The position numbers and the translations under genes are program-made. A stretch of DNA of 64,000 nucleotides from Trichaptum fuscoviolaceum (lineage: Eukaryota; Basidiomycota; Agaricomycetes; Hymenochaetales; Trichaptaceae): the NCBI GenBank assembly GCA_910574455.1, contig CAJSYZ010000005.1, forward strand, positions 6,076,001 through 6,140,000, in the 5' to 3' direction. The notes under the pieces are model-generated. The model was not told the origin of the DNA. It made no database searches and saw nothing but the letters and a program-made list of their open reading frames with translations. This document shows, one piece after another, positions 24,305 through 36,720 of the stretch (position 1 is its first letter; the number at the start of each line of letters is the position of its first letter).

Positions 24305-25846
24305 TTACAGGTCAAAAATATGAGGTAAATCCTCGAGCTCGACCTGCCTAACCTGGAACTCTACATTGTTCCTTTCCGCATATTCCATACTGTTCCTAAA
24401 TGACAACGTAGAGTGTTGACCAAACCAGTCCACATATGTACAACATAACGCGTAGGTGATGAGGAAACGACGTATGTTCGGGTATGCTTTGAGCATTGCG
24501 AGAGCTAGAGGGTCTTGGTCCTTATTTTGATCATTGACATAGTGGTAATGGAAGCTCCATGTCGTACTGTAAGGAAGGATAAAGGAGCCAAGCGGTACGT
24601 CTGCGTAAAAGGATGGGTACAGACTCAACAGTTGCAAGGACGGAAATAAGCCAAGGACAAAGTTGAGACAGTCTATTGACTGGCAATTGACCAGCTTGAG
24701 TTTCGTGATGTGTGCTCTCGTTGCATTCATACTTGAGAAACGATCGTTCCCCAAATCGTGACTGAGCTGATCAAACATAAATTCGTCCGGACGGAGTTCT
24801 AACTTCGTTATGCCACTACGAGGGTTTAGTAACCAGCTGAATATGCCTGACGTGACGAGCTCCACGTCGACCAGGGATATAGCCTCCAGACTCGCCGGAG
24901 GGATTGGAGCGTCTGAGGAGATTACATCCTGTCTCTTCGGGGAACTCAATAGCATCACTTCATCTACTCTCCAATGTTGAAGGTTCAAACTCTTCAAGGA
25001 ATGAAGATTGGGCAGTATTGTGGCCAGCTTTCAGAATTCCTGGTAGCTTCCCCTGAGGATGGGCGCAGCAGCAGATGCTCGAGGTACACCAAGCCGGCTA
25101 ATTGGCCTAGAATGTCATGAGAAACCTCGATGGACAGTCCTGTCTTGTAATCTCGCAGATTCAGACAGGTGAGATTCGGACACCTCTGCAAAACGCCTGC
25201 CAAAAGCCGCGGCGTTTCGTCGGCATTGGTTTTCGGATAGTCATAATCGGTATCACAAAAGAAACTCATTTCGCGAACCCATGGTCCGATTGTTGTACTC
25301 TGCAGGACCGCTCGTAAACCTGTCGGGTTTGAAGTGAAGATATGCCGGCGAAGATAACGTTGTGCAGCATCGGTCCAAGACCGATGGACGAGGGACATAG
25401 TTTTAAGTTCGTAGTCTGTTCTCTCCATGTTACGATTATAAAAATCATATTCGGTCGCACGAAGGAATGAAAGTCATTGCAAGTCGATATACTTCTGCAA
25501 GGAGCGCAGGTATGAGGTGAGTCGCTTGAGGATGACACGTTGGGGACATAGCCGCAATCTGTTCAGTAACTCGCCTCAAATTCCTCCTCTTCGCGATTTG
25601 TTGCCTCTGGACCGAAATGCGATCCGTCATGTCCTCTGCTTTCTGTATTATCACTGCATCGCAGCGGAAATCGGCATGTCGGAAGAGCGCAAGCATGGCG
25701 TCAAACACTTCCATTGGCACGGTGCGTTTGAATTTGAAGAACAAGGAGCTAAATAGAGCATCTGACGGTGTCGTGAACGGGATGGACGAGTGAAGATCCT
25801 GAATGTGTAGGACATTTCCGACAACATTATCAAAGAGAGACGCCAT
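24305..25846 (-). pseudogene. F-box-like/leucine-rich protein, broken by frameshift
   Basis: Paralogue of the intact gene at 59557-61140. Both share IPFxTPSDALF near the start, the block SLVHRSWTDAAQRYLRR, then CPNLTxLNLxD-type leucine-rich repeats, and end with NNVEFxxRxVE...L. Here the frame must change between the DAL region and LVHRSW; a 68-nt intron beginning GTATAT near 25491 could explain this. It must change again near 25015-25035, between EHLLLRPSSGEATRN and LPNLHSLKSLNLQHW, where no intron signal helps. So at least one true frameshift is likely, which removes the last third of the repeats. In this family LRR proteins usually act as substrate receptors of SCF ubiquitin ligases; an F-box itself is not clearly visible. 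A sequencing error cannot be excluded. Confidence 0.65.
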
Positions 25847-26255
25847 GGCTTTCGTTCAGCTGTCAGGCTAAACCTCCAGAAGAACCTTCAAGGTAGAAGA
25901 GCGCAAGCCCGGGGAGTTTTATCCTAAGTAATGCCTAACCAGAAGTTATAAAGCCAACGCTTCAGCTATAGGTTGACTTCAAGTTGTGGTAGTGAAATGA
26001 CTGTTCAGACGGTCAGAGACCACGAATGCAACACTGATGACTAATCAACTCCTGAGAACCTGAGACCAATAAGGCAACTTCAAGTTGTATGTTTGATCGC
26101 CGACTGGAACGGATCCAAATACACTGGCAATGACTCGGAGATCCGAGTCGTGGGAACACGGACAGGAGTGTGGGGTAGCCGGAGAGCCGAGCTTTAGCAC
26201 CTGGGGTAAATTCAAGTTGGCTGTTCTCAATGTTCAACATTCTTATACTCTATCT
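25847..26255. other. Divergent promoter region
   Basis: It lies between the F-box-like pseudogene (minus) and the acyl-CoA synthetase (plus). The decamer-like word TTCAAGTTG occurs three times (about 25978, 26080 and 26212). No TATA box stands out. No gene seen. Confidence 0.35.
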
Positions 26256-29034
26256 ATGCTGCTGAAAACTTTCCAACTTGCTAGGCGTCAGCGGTGGCCG
26301 CGAATCTGGGCAAAGCACTTCTCAACTCCTCAAAGGTCTTTGATCACATCCTCTTATGTCGAAGGTCCAACCGACGCGCCATTAAACTCGAACACGCTCT
26401 CGAATTATTTTGAACGCGAACTTTTACCAAACTATGCTTCGAGGCCCGCTCTAATATGCAAGAAAGAAAGGCCTGGTGCACACTCTGGCCCGCAGCTAAA
26501 CAACTTGGGTCGCGAAGACTGCCTTGCCTGGAGTTTTGAGGACTTCGACAAGCACATTGGGGCCCTCGCCCGTGGACTGATCTCCCTCGGAGTCAAAAAG
26601 GGAGATAGAGTGGGCGTGGTGATGGGAAATAACAGGTGACGCTTCTTCTTTGATCTCGAAATCCGCCATTCACTCTTTTGCATGTCGCGTCTTCTTTCAG
26701 CGCTTATGCGTGCCTACAATGGGCATGCGCGAAGATCGGCGCTATCTTGTGCACTATAAACCCTGCATACCGAACGCATGAGCTCGTAAGTACACTCCGT
26801 ATACTTCAAACTAGCTGAACAACATGTTTATCAAATAGATTGACACTCTTCAACTCGTTGGTGTGAACACGCTCGTCCTGGTTCCAAGCATCCGTTCCTC
26901 CACCTACCTGGCTTCACTTGCCGAAGTTTTTCCGGAGCTGAAAACAGTCTCCCCCGGACAGATACAAATCGAACGGCTGCCTAATCTTCGCCATATCCTT
27001 GTTGTCGACAACACCGGTGACACAGAGGAATTTCAGGAGCTACTCGATAGTGTAAAGTGCGCTCTGGATTTTCGCGAGGCATTCGTCTGGAATGAAAGTT
27101 CTGCGGAACAAAAGATTGTGAATGACATCAAGTCTTTGGGCGCACCGGACGACATAATAAACCTTCAGTTCACTAGGTAAGCTCTGTTTCTGGCATTTTG
27201 ATTTCAGCGCGCTCATCAAATGTAAGCGGAACGACTGGATCGCCCAAAGCTGTATCGGTACGTATTGTTGGCTAAATCGTGGTCGTGCTAATTGTAAACT
27301 TCAGTTAACTCATACAAACCTTCTAAACAACGGTATCTCCATCGGTCGATGTATGAGATTGACCCCTGAAGACGTTCTCTGTAAGCATTTCCTCCGCTGC
27401 TGGGCATTCCGGCCTGCTCATGGACATATGACACCACCCTTTTGGTAGGCAATGTACCTCCACTCTTTCACTGCTTTGATAAGTTCCCTCCCCTTCCCCT
27501 CCGACTTTTGATCTGACGTCTTCTCCCATTCCCGTGGACACGTCTCGTACTGGGAAACCTTGCCGCCTGGGTACACGGGTCCTGCATCGTCTACCCGAGC
27601 GAGATATTCAACCCTTCGGCGATTGTAGACGCTGTAACACAAGAACGGTGCACGGCACTGCATGGTGTCCCCACGCACTTCCTTGGTGTCCTTGGCGAGG
27701 TGGAAAAGCGGAAGTCTAATGGTGAAAGACTAGACATGACCAGATTGAGGTAAACTATCCTGGAAACATATTCAAGCTGAATTAAACTGTTTAATAGGAC
27801 AGGTATAGCCGCCGGATCACCTATACCAATTGAGCTTATGCGTCGCCTCATCTCACAACTCAACCTACGCGACTTGACAAATGCGTATGGAATGAGTAAG
27901 TCCGTTTGTCCATAGCCGACTTTCTTTCATCTGAATGCCTTATCAAACGCCAACTTTAGCTGAAACGAGGTATAACAATGATGCGTAAACCATATTCTGA
28001 GACAATAAACTAAACTCTGCGCTATTCCAGCCCAGTTTCTTTCCAAACCACTCCAGCAGACCCAATCATCAAGCGTATCGAGACTGTCGGCAAGGTTCAG
28101 CCACACGTGAAGGCAAAGCTCATCGATTCCGAGGGCAACATCGTCCCGGTCGGAACGCCAGGAGAGATTTGCGTCGCAGGATATCTCTTGCAGAAAGGGT
28201 GTGTCCGTCACACAGTATATATCTCTGTTTTGAGAATGCCTCATACTTTCCGGGATTCAGGTACTGGCAGGATAAAGAGCAGACAGAAGCGGTAATGAGG
28301 CGCCACCCAGGTGATCCGGATACCCTGTGGATGCATACTGGTGATACGGGTATCATGGATGAAGAAGGCTATCTGAGTGGTCAGTCTTAAATACTTAATT
28401 CGATTTAAACTTGTTTCTGACAATCTTGATGGGCGTGGTCAGTTGTTTCGAGGATTAAGGTGAGGATTTGCTTGCCACTGTCGAGAAGGCTCGGAAATTA
28501 ACTGTATTTTATCCTACAGGATATCATCATACGTGGCGGAGAGGTGAGCATCGACAAGCTGCAGTCATTGGTTCCTTTAAGCTGCTCTGATTGAAACCTG
28601 GAAATAGAATCTCTTCCCTGTGCAGATCGAGAATCGACTGACGGCGAACCCCTCCGTACACGAAGCAGCTGTCGTCGCGGTTCCCGATCAAAAATACGGC
28701 GAGGTCGTTGGTGCATTCATCGTTCGATCAAAGAGCGGAGCATCGCAAACACGCGAGGAACTACGGGCTTGGGTATCTCGTGGTATGAATCCACAGGTAC
28801 GTCCGAGTGCGAACTGTACTAGCCGTCGCTAGCTCCTCGGTCTTCTAAGCCAATAATGATTTACTGACCTCGTCCATTTTTTGTGGACAGAATGCGCCAG
28901 CCTGGGTCTGGTATATTGGAGAGGAAGGTGTTGCCGAAGAACTACCCAAAACACTCAGTGGGAAGGTACAAAAGCACATTCTTCGTGAGTGGGCGAAGGA
29001 ACTTCAACAGCGTGCAGTCGGCCAATGCTTCTGA
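26256..29034 (+). CDS. Acyl-CoA synthetase (AMP-binding, ACSF2-like), probably mitochondrial
   Basis: Activates a fatty or other carboxylic acid to its CoA ester through an acyl-AMP. The ATG at 26256 gives MLLKTFQLARRQRWPRIWAK, basic and without acids, like a mitochondrial presequence. The P-loop-like motif, split by an intron, is FTSGTTGSPKA. After PPLFHCFG/LVLGN comes GVPTHFLGV. Motif A5 is YGMTETSP, split by two introns. WMHTGDTGIMDEEGYL, RIKDIIIRGGENLFP (hinge and CoA site) and KTLSGKVQKHILR with the catalytic Lys close the protein, which ends AVGQCF at 29034. No peroxisomal SKL-type end. Many introns (ten or more) join in frame. The intron at 27479-27541 begins AT and ends AC. About 600 residues, the usual length. 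Medium-chain specificity is a guess. Confidence 0.9.
27479..27541 (+). other. Probable AT-AC intron in the acyl-CoA synthetase
   Basis: A 63-nt intron with donor G/ATAAGT and acceptor GGACAC/GT. Splicing it out joins HCF-G with LVLGN in frame, as expected for the family. Reading through hits a TGA. Between the AAG at 27483 and base 27590 there is no AG that could act as a normal acceptor, so a GT-AG alternative keeping this conserved block is not available. A branch-point-like CTGAC lies inside. The donor fits the U2-type consensus with only the first base changed. Confidence 0.75.
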
Positions 29035-29550
29035 AACTTGCACGCCATCTTCTCAAACAATGCAAAATTTTCCTCAAACATCTGAGTTATATCCTTACGC
29101 ATTTTCCGAGAGCACTGGATATTGGATAAGTCATGACATTTTGTATAGTAGCCACCAAATGGATTTTCCCCCGTGCATATGCACTGTCATCGTTTTCAAC
29201 TGAGGGTCCAGTCGATTGGCTTTTCCGTTTCGCTCGAGAGCTTGAGAGATTGTTATCACATTGCTGTTTCTTATCTGCCAGTGTGAGGATTGGTTGCCAT
29301 ACGCGTGAAGGGAGCTACAAGACTTCCACCCCAACACTTGTTCATCATCGTTCTTGGAACATATATTTGAGGACATTTCATTATCATGTAATCGTGAATA
29401 TGGAGTTAGCACAAAACAATAAGCTACTCTAACTTGGTTGATGATGGTTGTGAATAGGAGGTGCATGTCAATGTACAATAAATATGTGGTTAATTTCTAC
29501 AAGTATATGACGCTAAATTTTATATCTAAATTGCCTAAGTCCTTATAAGG
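29035..29550. other. Convergent 3' region of acyl-CoA synthetase and HMGR
   Basis: Both genes end toward this 516-base spacer. It holds their 3' UTRs; AATAAA occurs at about 29475. No gene seen. Confidence 0.45.
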
Positions 29551-32500
29551 TCAGTTCCCAGTTCTTTCCTCGCCATCCTCACGAGCGATAGTCGAATACG
29601 CCGGAAGTGACGCCTCAGATTCTGAACGGCTCAGCGGACTGCTGAAGCTACCTAACCGCGAGGATGAGCGCATTAGAGTACCAGGGGTCGCAGGTGTGTG
29701 TACGCCAGAATACGACGCGGGGAAATAGCCACCTGGAGTACCTGGTCCGGGTGTGACTGGTCTTGAAGTAGTTGGGGTGTTTGCTTGCGAACGGTTGTGC
29801 TGCATATGTGCTCTGATGAGATGTCCAGCAGCAAGCGCGCTCATGAGCGACAATTCACCAGCCATGACCGCTGCGGCAACAACACGAGCGAGACGCTGAG
29901 CATTCGCGCCCGGAGTCGAGTGGTGGGCACCGCGCAAGCCGAGCATCTCGAGGACAGCTCCCTGAGGACCGAGAATTGTTCCACCTCCAACTGTGCCGAC
30001 CTCAATACTGGGCATTGTGACCGACATGCGAAGATCTTCGCCGTTGTGGCAGGGTTCCATCAGGGTCATGCAGTTCGAACTCTCCACATTCTGCGCGGGA
30101 TCTTGACCAGTTGCAATGAAGATCGCTGTAAGGATGTTCGCCGCATGCGCGTTGAAGCCACCAATCGAGCCAGCCATCGCACTGCCGATGAGGTTCTTCT
30201 TAACGTTGAGGTTGCACAGATCCTGGACAGTTGTCTTGAGCACACTCGTCACAACTTTCCCTGAAATGATTGCCTCGGCGACGACACTTTTGCCACGGCC
30301 CTCAATCCAATTGATTGCTGCAGGCTTTTTATCTGTGCAATAGTTGCCTGAGAGTGCCAGAACGAGCATACCGGGGAAGTGCTGGCGGAGCACTTCAAGC
30401 GCAGCCTCCGTGCCTTTTGAGATCATGTTCATGCCCATGGCATCGCCAGTGCTAGTGGCGAAGCGAACGAATAACGTCCTTCCAGCCATAGCACACTTGA
30501 GTTTACGGAGACGTGCAAAGCGGCTAGTGCTCTCAAAGGCCTCGCGGATAATCTCGCTACCTTCCTCGCTCTCGATCCATGATTTTGCTTCCGCGGCCAT
30601 CGTCACACTTGGGAAATCGATCGCTGGGCCACGAGTCATCGCATCTTGAGTAATGACGGTGGTAACACCTCCGTTAGCGTTCAGTGCTTTGCAACCGCGA
30701 GACGTTGATGCAACCAGTGTGCCTTCGGCGGTGGCCATGGGAATGGGGTAGAGTTCGCCATCGACTTTGAGAGGACCTGCGATACCCAGGGGAATGGGAA
30801 TATACCCAACGACATTCTCACAACAAGCACCGAAGACACGCTCATAGGCATAATCTTTCATGGGGATCTCTGACGTCTCTAGGGTGCGAGTTCTGGAGGC
30901 CCGAGCTATTTCATTGCCCGTCAGTTGCAGATCTTAAAGCAAAAACAAGAAGACGGCTTACAGATCAAAGCACGACGAATCCTGACTGCACGCTCGAAGT
31001 CACCAAGCATCTTCTCAAGAGCGTACGCTTGGATCTTCCCATCCTGGCTAAGCATGACCACCTCCTCGTCACTCAGCAGTCTGAGCGAAGCAGAAACCGG
31101 TCGGGGGCCGTTCTCAAAGATATCAATACACTCTTCGAGACTCCTTGTCGGCTCGTGATGTGCAGTCTCAGGGCTTTCAGGGGACGAAGGGCCCTCAGAA
31201 GCAACGTTGGACGATGACGATGAACCATTGACGTGGGCATTGGCTTGAGCATGTGCTTGAGCAAGCTCGAGCTTCCGATCGACAAGATCAAGTGCGAGAG
31301 TATTCGCGGCAGGCGAATCAACAGCGACATGTGCGACGCGAATGGGGGCAGGACGGATGATATGAGAGGCACCATATTCCTTCGGAATCTTCTCTACACC
31401 TGTACGAATCCGGCCAATATCGAACATTGGTTTGTCCTTCCTGTCCGCGGCGACTACCGTACCGCTTCGTTCACGCCTTTCATCCTTGACTGGTTCCGAC
31501 TCACGTATCGTAGTCTGCTCCTCGGCTTTGGTATCTTGAGTGTGAACCTTGGCCTTGATGTCCTCCTCCTCTCCTCCGCTTTCAGTTTCCTTCACAACGC
31601 CAAGGTTCTTTGCGCTGAACCGCACACCCCCTCCACCTGAAAGGCCCGGAAGGCTCATGCCAAGACCCGCACCAGACGCAATGCCCTTTATGAGAAACGC
31701 GTTCAGTACGACAGAGCAGATGAAGGCAAGAACAATCCATTTGGAAAATACGGGATCCCCAACGAGAGATGTCCAGGCGTTCAAAAAGTTATCCCAAGCC
31801 CCAACACTCGGCGACTTAGAGGAACCCGCCGAGGGCGAAACAGTAACATGAACGTGAGATGGAGGGACGACCTTCACAACTAGTTCTGCGTGAGATTCAT
31901 TATCGTTACGTCCGGTAACTTCGGTGAGCCACGCGAGTGCCTGAGCGACGGCGGGAGCGCCAATATCGACTTTGCGAGCAGTAGGATGGTCAGAATCGTA
32001 TGTCGACGGAGCACGCGCGGACTGGATCCGGGCAATAGCAGTCGCCGGTGTCAGCGTTGTGCACAAGTTTAGAACATGCAACGTCACGAAGGACACGAGC
32101 TGCAATTTGATCAAACTCAGACCTTATCTTCAATTTACTATGTTGACACTTACTACAAGTAGCTTCAGTCTGGAGACAGGGTCCTGCTGTTGTTGCTGGA
32201 CTTTGTCACTCTTTCCATCCTTGCTCACGTCCAGCGTTGATGGTACCTTGAGCCCACTTGGGCGTTTCCGAAGACCTCCGGGCTTGTCAGCGACGCGAGC
32301 GGAGGAATCCGTAAGACCTGGGAGCCCCTTCGTCCTGAGGGTCGGGCTTCCCATACGTGAGCTAGGCCGAGAGGAAGCCGTGCGCATGTACTTGATCCGC
32401 TTAACCTACGATTGCACCAAACAACAATGATTAGCATCAAAATCTAGACGAGACTGATTTTGATCAAAACGAAGAACAATTGAAACGAAAAGGGATGCTA

Positions 32501-34027
32501 AGTTCCGGGCTTGTAACATGTCTTCCGTAACCTGCTCAGAATGAACAAGGACGCGTACGGACTTAAAGTTCACGTGCCCCCGATGCGGCTAAGAATAGAA
32601 AGACCGTTGACTATGCCATTGCTTCCCAGAAACGCTAATCATGGAAGTGATGGTATATCTGCCGGTTCCGATGGACTCGCTCATAGTGGCGCATCGCAGA
32701 GTAAGGGACAGAAACACTGACGGACGGACAAAGGCCCACGCTGCCAGAGTCTGTCTTTATGGCAGAGGCACTGATAGAACAATAGAAGGCGGAACAATGC
32801 CACGGGAATGATGAATAGTAATGAAAGATGTGTGTTGGTAGATGGCTCGGTGTAAATGCGAGGAACAACGCTACAAAGGAAGGGAACGAACAAATTGTGA
32901 ATAAAACTCACCTCAACCATTACACCCATGACAGCGATGTAGAATGTAACGCTCATCAGACAATCCATCCCAAGGATGACAGCCGCAAGAGCGCACATCT
33001 CCCTAAGTCCGCCGACCTTCGAACTTGCACCAACGAGCAAGACAAAAATCTCCAAAGCATAATCCCGTAGAACCGCGTTTCCAACCCGATCAAGGGCTTC
33101 TAGGAGCAGAAGAGGAGCAGGCTTCATTTGCGTGTTTGTGTGAGAAGACCGGCCTCGGGAACCCGGATGGATGTGGGAATCGGAGGTGGTCGAGATCGGC
33201 GTAAATAGATGCTCATGGGTGAATACGGCGCGCCCGAGGCGGAGGGGCTTGTCGAACCCTACAGTGCATACGAGGAAGGGTAAAGCTTCGGTCAGTAGCA
33301 CTGGGTCTACGGGAATCCCGAGGTGTAAAGCCAAAGGGAGGGAGAGCACGAAAGCGAGTGTGCTGGAAGTCAGAATGCCTGCTGTGAGCCAAAAGTTGCT
33401 CCCAAGGGACCGCGAGGAGACGAGAAGGCGGAAAAAGGTCGTGTGCATCAAGACGTATCCGGCAAGTACAAGAAGGATATCCAATGAATGTGCCTGGCTC
33501 GCGAGGGAGATGAAACGAGTGATGAGCGAACGGAATGCATATGCAACCCAACGGCCATGCGCAAGATGTTGTGCAGGTTGCTCGAGCACGAACTTGTACT
33601 CAGGCACATTAGGTATTGCAGACGTGCGTTTCTGCGCACCCAAAGGAGGAGACACAAGCGTGAGTGTCGTTGAGGATGACGTCGTGGATACCGTGGAATG
33701 CACCGCGCCGGTTGAGGTGTTCGTGAGAGACGACCGGAGTGCAGAGTCTGTGGTGTCGAACACGACTTGCTGAAGCTCGAAGCGATCGCCTGTACTCGTG
33801 TGCCATATTTCCTCGTCGACAGCAATCCACCGTGAGTCCCTCAATAAGGCATGGGCAGGTCGGAGGTTGGGGACCGCAAGCGTTGATGTCGGTGAAAGAA
33901 AAGTTGATGCCTTGATTGCTCCTAGGACGTGAAAGTATGACAGTGTCGCAAGAATAAAGCCTACAACAATGGTCTCGATCGGATTGTGGGCTGCTTGGGC
34001 AGCAAGCGGACGAAGAAGGGCGCGCAT
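29551..34027 (-). CDS. HMG1: 3-hydroxy-3-methylglutaryl-CoA reductase
   Basis: ER-membrane enzyme making mevalonate, the committed step to sterols and terpenoids. I choose the ATG at 34025-34027 ([20 protein letters not shown]), the usual fungal N-terminus. Exon 1 holds several membrane segments, with a sterol-sensing-domain-like part from [17 protein letters not shown] onward to [22 protein letters not shown] 506-nt intron follows, then [11 protein letters not shown], a Gln-rich piece (QQQQQD), another intron, and a further membrane segment ([19 protein letters not shown]). After the linker comes the catalytic domain: [31 protein letters not shown] (Glu), DAMGMNM (NADPH), [10 protein letters not shown] (Lys), GQDPAQN (Asp), GTVGGGT and [15 protein letters not shown] (His). 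An unusual Ser/Thr/Pro-rich tail of about 80 residues ends at the stop (29551). About 1,300 residues. Complete and apparently functional. Confidence 0.93.
32406..32911 (-). other. Unusually long (506-nt) intron of HMGR
   Basis: Donor GAG/GTGAGT and acceptor CGTAG/GTTAAG bracket the intron, and the join reads VMVEV-KRIKYM. All other introns in this window are about 45-110 nt. The 5' part is open in the exon 1 frame for over 70 more codons, which would give a truncated membrane-only protein if retained. Confidence 0.7.
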
Positions 34028-35189
34028 GGCGCCTGAACTTCGAAAGAGAAAATTCGAGAGTTCGCCGCGTTGAGGACAAGAGCTAGAGACGCCTGTTAAA
34101 TTAGAGTAGGCCCACGGAGGTTGACTGTCGGAAACGACAGCAACGGGGATGTCGACGACACACGACGACGAGCTAGGGAACGACGACGATGAGGAGGTTG
34201 GGGAGGGGGAGCGAATTCGAGGGATGAGAGAAAAGCGATGGGGGTTAAATAAACCAGCGATTATAGTTATGGTACGACTATTACCTAATATACGGCCTAC
34301 GCGATGTATTATTGGCGCCCGCACTCTTACCCAAAAAGGAAGTAGCCAATAGAGTTCACGGCCGCAATTGTCCATCAAACGTACACTTGCCGTCACTCTT
34401 GTTCTTGTTCCACACAATCTAATGCGACTCACTCACATGTCTCTTTAACTTACCGACTATATACATAGGAGAACTACTTTTTGCGCTCTTCCTACATTCC
34501 ATCCAGGAACTGGAAAAGAGGCTGAATTCAAGACAGAGACGGAGTTGAGGAGCGGACCGAAGTTTTTGCATTTGAAAGAGGTGATCTCCAACAGCGCTGG
34601 CTATCAGTGGCTTCGCGGTGCTCTCTAATTACCGCTAATCTCGTACCGTGCACCAAGGAACCAAGGTGCCAGGTGCTGCAGGGTAGTCCTCCCCTTTCCC
34701 CATAATTCCCATGCACGACGTTCCACACAGCTTATTTGATGACATCAACCCAGATCTCAGTATACAAGACTCCAAAGTTCAAGCCCTGATGCGCACATTA
34801 ATTAGAGATTATCCATCAATATCTCTGGCTTACTCTTTATGTGCGTTGTTGCGGAACAACACGCTCACTGCTAGGGAGTAAACGCCTTTCATGTACTACC
34901 GCAAATCTACTGACTTTTGCAACATCCGTAACAAACAAAGTACGCTTCCGCTGGCAAAGGAACGCCGACAAGAAAATGTAAATGCCCCATCCCCAACCTG
35001 ATGCGGCCGCCATACTATGATCCCATACGGGCTCACCGGAGTAGCCAGACTCACTGCAGTCCTCTCGATTCCCTAATCATGCTCACATCCACATATTACT
35101 CCTATCTCACTCAGAGGTCTTATCAAGCTGTTTTATTGTAGTACGCTTCATCGATCTACCGGGAGCTACTTACGTTAAAAGCATACCTA
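34028..35189. other. HMGR upstream region
   Basis: No separate gene is seen. The HMGR frame stays open upstream of the chosen ATG as far as about 34432, with a Ser-rich stretch, so a longer N-terminus is formally possible. A TTTATTTAA motif lies at about 34246-34254 on the minus strand. The distal half shows short frames only. Confidence 0.4.
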
Positions 35190-36720
35190 GGGTCAACTCT
35201 AAGATGCCGAGGAGCAAGCCTAGAACGGACACCAGGCGACATCGGAAATGCCTAATGCTGTTGTTAGTCGCTCTCAACAGGCTAGCGATTCATCCTGACC
35301 AGAATTCGGTGTAGTAAACCCACTCATCTTCAATACATGTAGGTGTGCTTTTGGTGCCTAAGCTTGATAGGTCTTCCAAGCAAGCGGTCAGCTGGACCAG
35401 CGAATGTCTTCTATTCCGAGTCCGTAATCAAAGGCACAAAGTATTCCATCAATTCTGACTAGTGCTATCGGTTAGTCACTTCTTCTGTCTCGAACTATAG
35501 ATATCTGAGTTACATCATACCTAATAGAAATATTAGTCCCCGGTTACCTCTATTGTGCCACACGAAGAGTCTAATAACCCTTGAAGAGGTTTCACCACTT
35601 CTGGCTCTGCGAATCCTGAATGTATGGAGAACCTGACTCTTTGTCTCTTGATGCATACTCGATCGAACAAAATACTATCACCAGAAGACCAGTCGGGAAC
35701 GTGTTGTGCCGCTTCGCCAACGCCTTTCATCTGTACACGAATCCGTTTTCTTGCCGGATCTGATGAAAAATCGTGTGAGGATATCTCTGGTATCGATAGG
35801 CAATTTCTCCAATCTCCCCAATTCTCGCCGAAGATAAACCCCCTCTCCCCCAACACGGCGAAGCTTCTCGCTCACTGCGCCGTCTCCGCTGTTCTACAGC
35901 ATCCGTGGCTGCCACAACACATTCCAAAATTCCTGAGATGCATTCTTCAACAAACGCCCGAAAACTTCACGACAGGATGCTCTTCAAGTAGATGTCTGGT
36001 ATATGACGACGCCACAACAGTCACCGCCGTCACCACCGTCACCACCACCATCACACCCTCGTCTATGAATTCCCCATCAATTGGATATATGGATGATGTT
36101 CTATTAATGCTATCGTCGCTTCGCACTATGTTCAGTTGTCCTCTTATCCAGAGCCTGGCATACACAGATAGTAGTAAATTGTGGAATGGAATATCTCCAG
36201 TTCTCCCTGACGGTTCTAGGTCTCTTCAATCCTTCCCTACTACAAGGTCAGGAAGACACCCGTCATCAACGTGTCCCTCGACTAGCGACACTGTAATATC
36301 TTTGTTAAGAAATTGAGATCGTTTTAATCCTCTTCACGGTTTACCTGCTCTAATGCTTTTTTAGCATCAAGAAATGGAATTCTCGTAAGCCTGGAGATTG
36401 CACAGATTATGATGGAATGCTGTCGGTATATCGGAACGATGCTAATATGCGGCCTCCCCGTCTTCCTCCCTCCGCTCTGACTGTCTACTCCGAAGAAAAC
36501 ATAGGTATCGAAAGGGGAAGGATTGGGGCAAACATTATACGGCATGCTTGGAAGTTACAGCAGTGACAAATCGAAGCGATTCTTCCGGAGGTTTCGTCGG
36601 TAACGCGCAAGAATAAGGTTTGTCCGGCGCTTCTCCCGCGAGAGAAGGCGTGTACTGCTGGTACGTGAGTGGGCTTGGAGACGACCTACTGACTAGAAGA
36701 CAATAATAAGCTCATAATAG
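35190..36720. repeat. Repeat block R, copy 1
   Basis: About 1.5 kb with clear similarity to 41530-43110, same orientation, including a nearly identical 70-base stretch around 35400-35460 (AATGTCTTCTATTCCGAGT and on). Large frames exist on the plus strand (230 codons at 35624-36316) and smaller ones on the minus strand, but the open frames differ between copies. I cannot name a protein. Likely a decayed gene or an unclassified transposon duplicated with the downstream SDR-AA9 block. Confidence 0.7.

Noticed and set aside
29785..30649. Plus-strand frames of about 100-160 codons over HMGR
   Set aside because: Antisense shadows of the GC-rich catalytic-domain exon.
33171..33773. A 200-codon plus-strand frame over the HMGR membrane domain
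   Set aside because: Antisense to an exon with clear membrane segments; highly basic composition without motifs.
35624..36316. A 230-codon plus-strand frame in repeat R1
   Set aside because: Only partly matched by R2; coding status unsupported.
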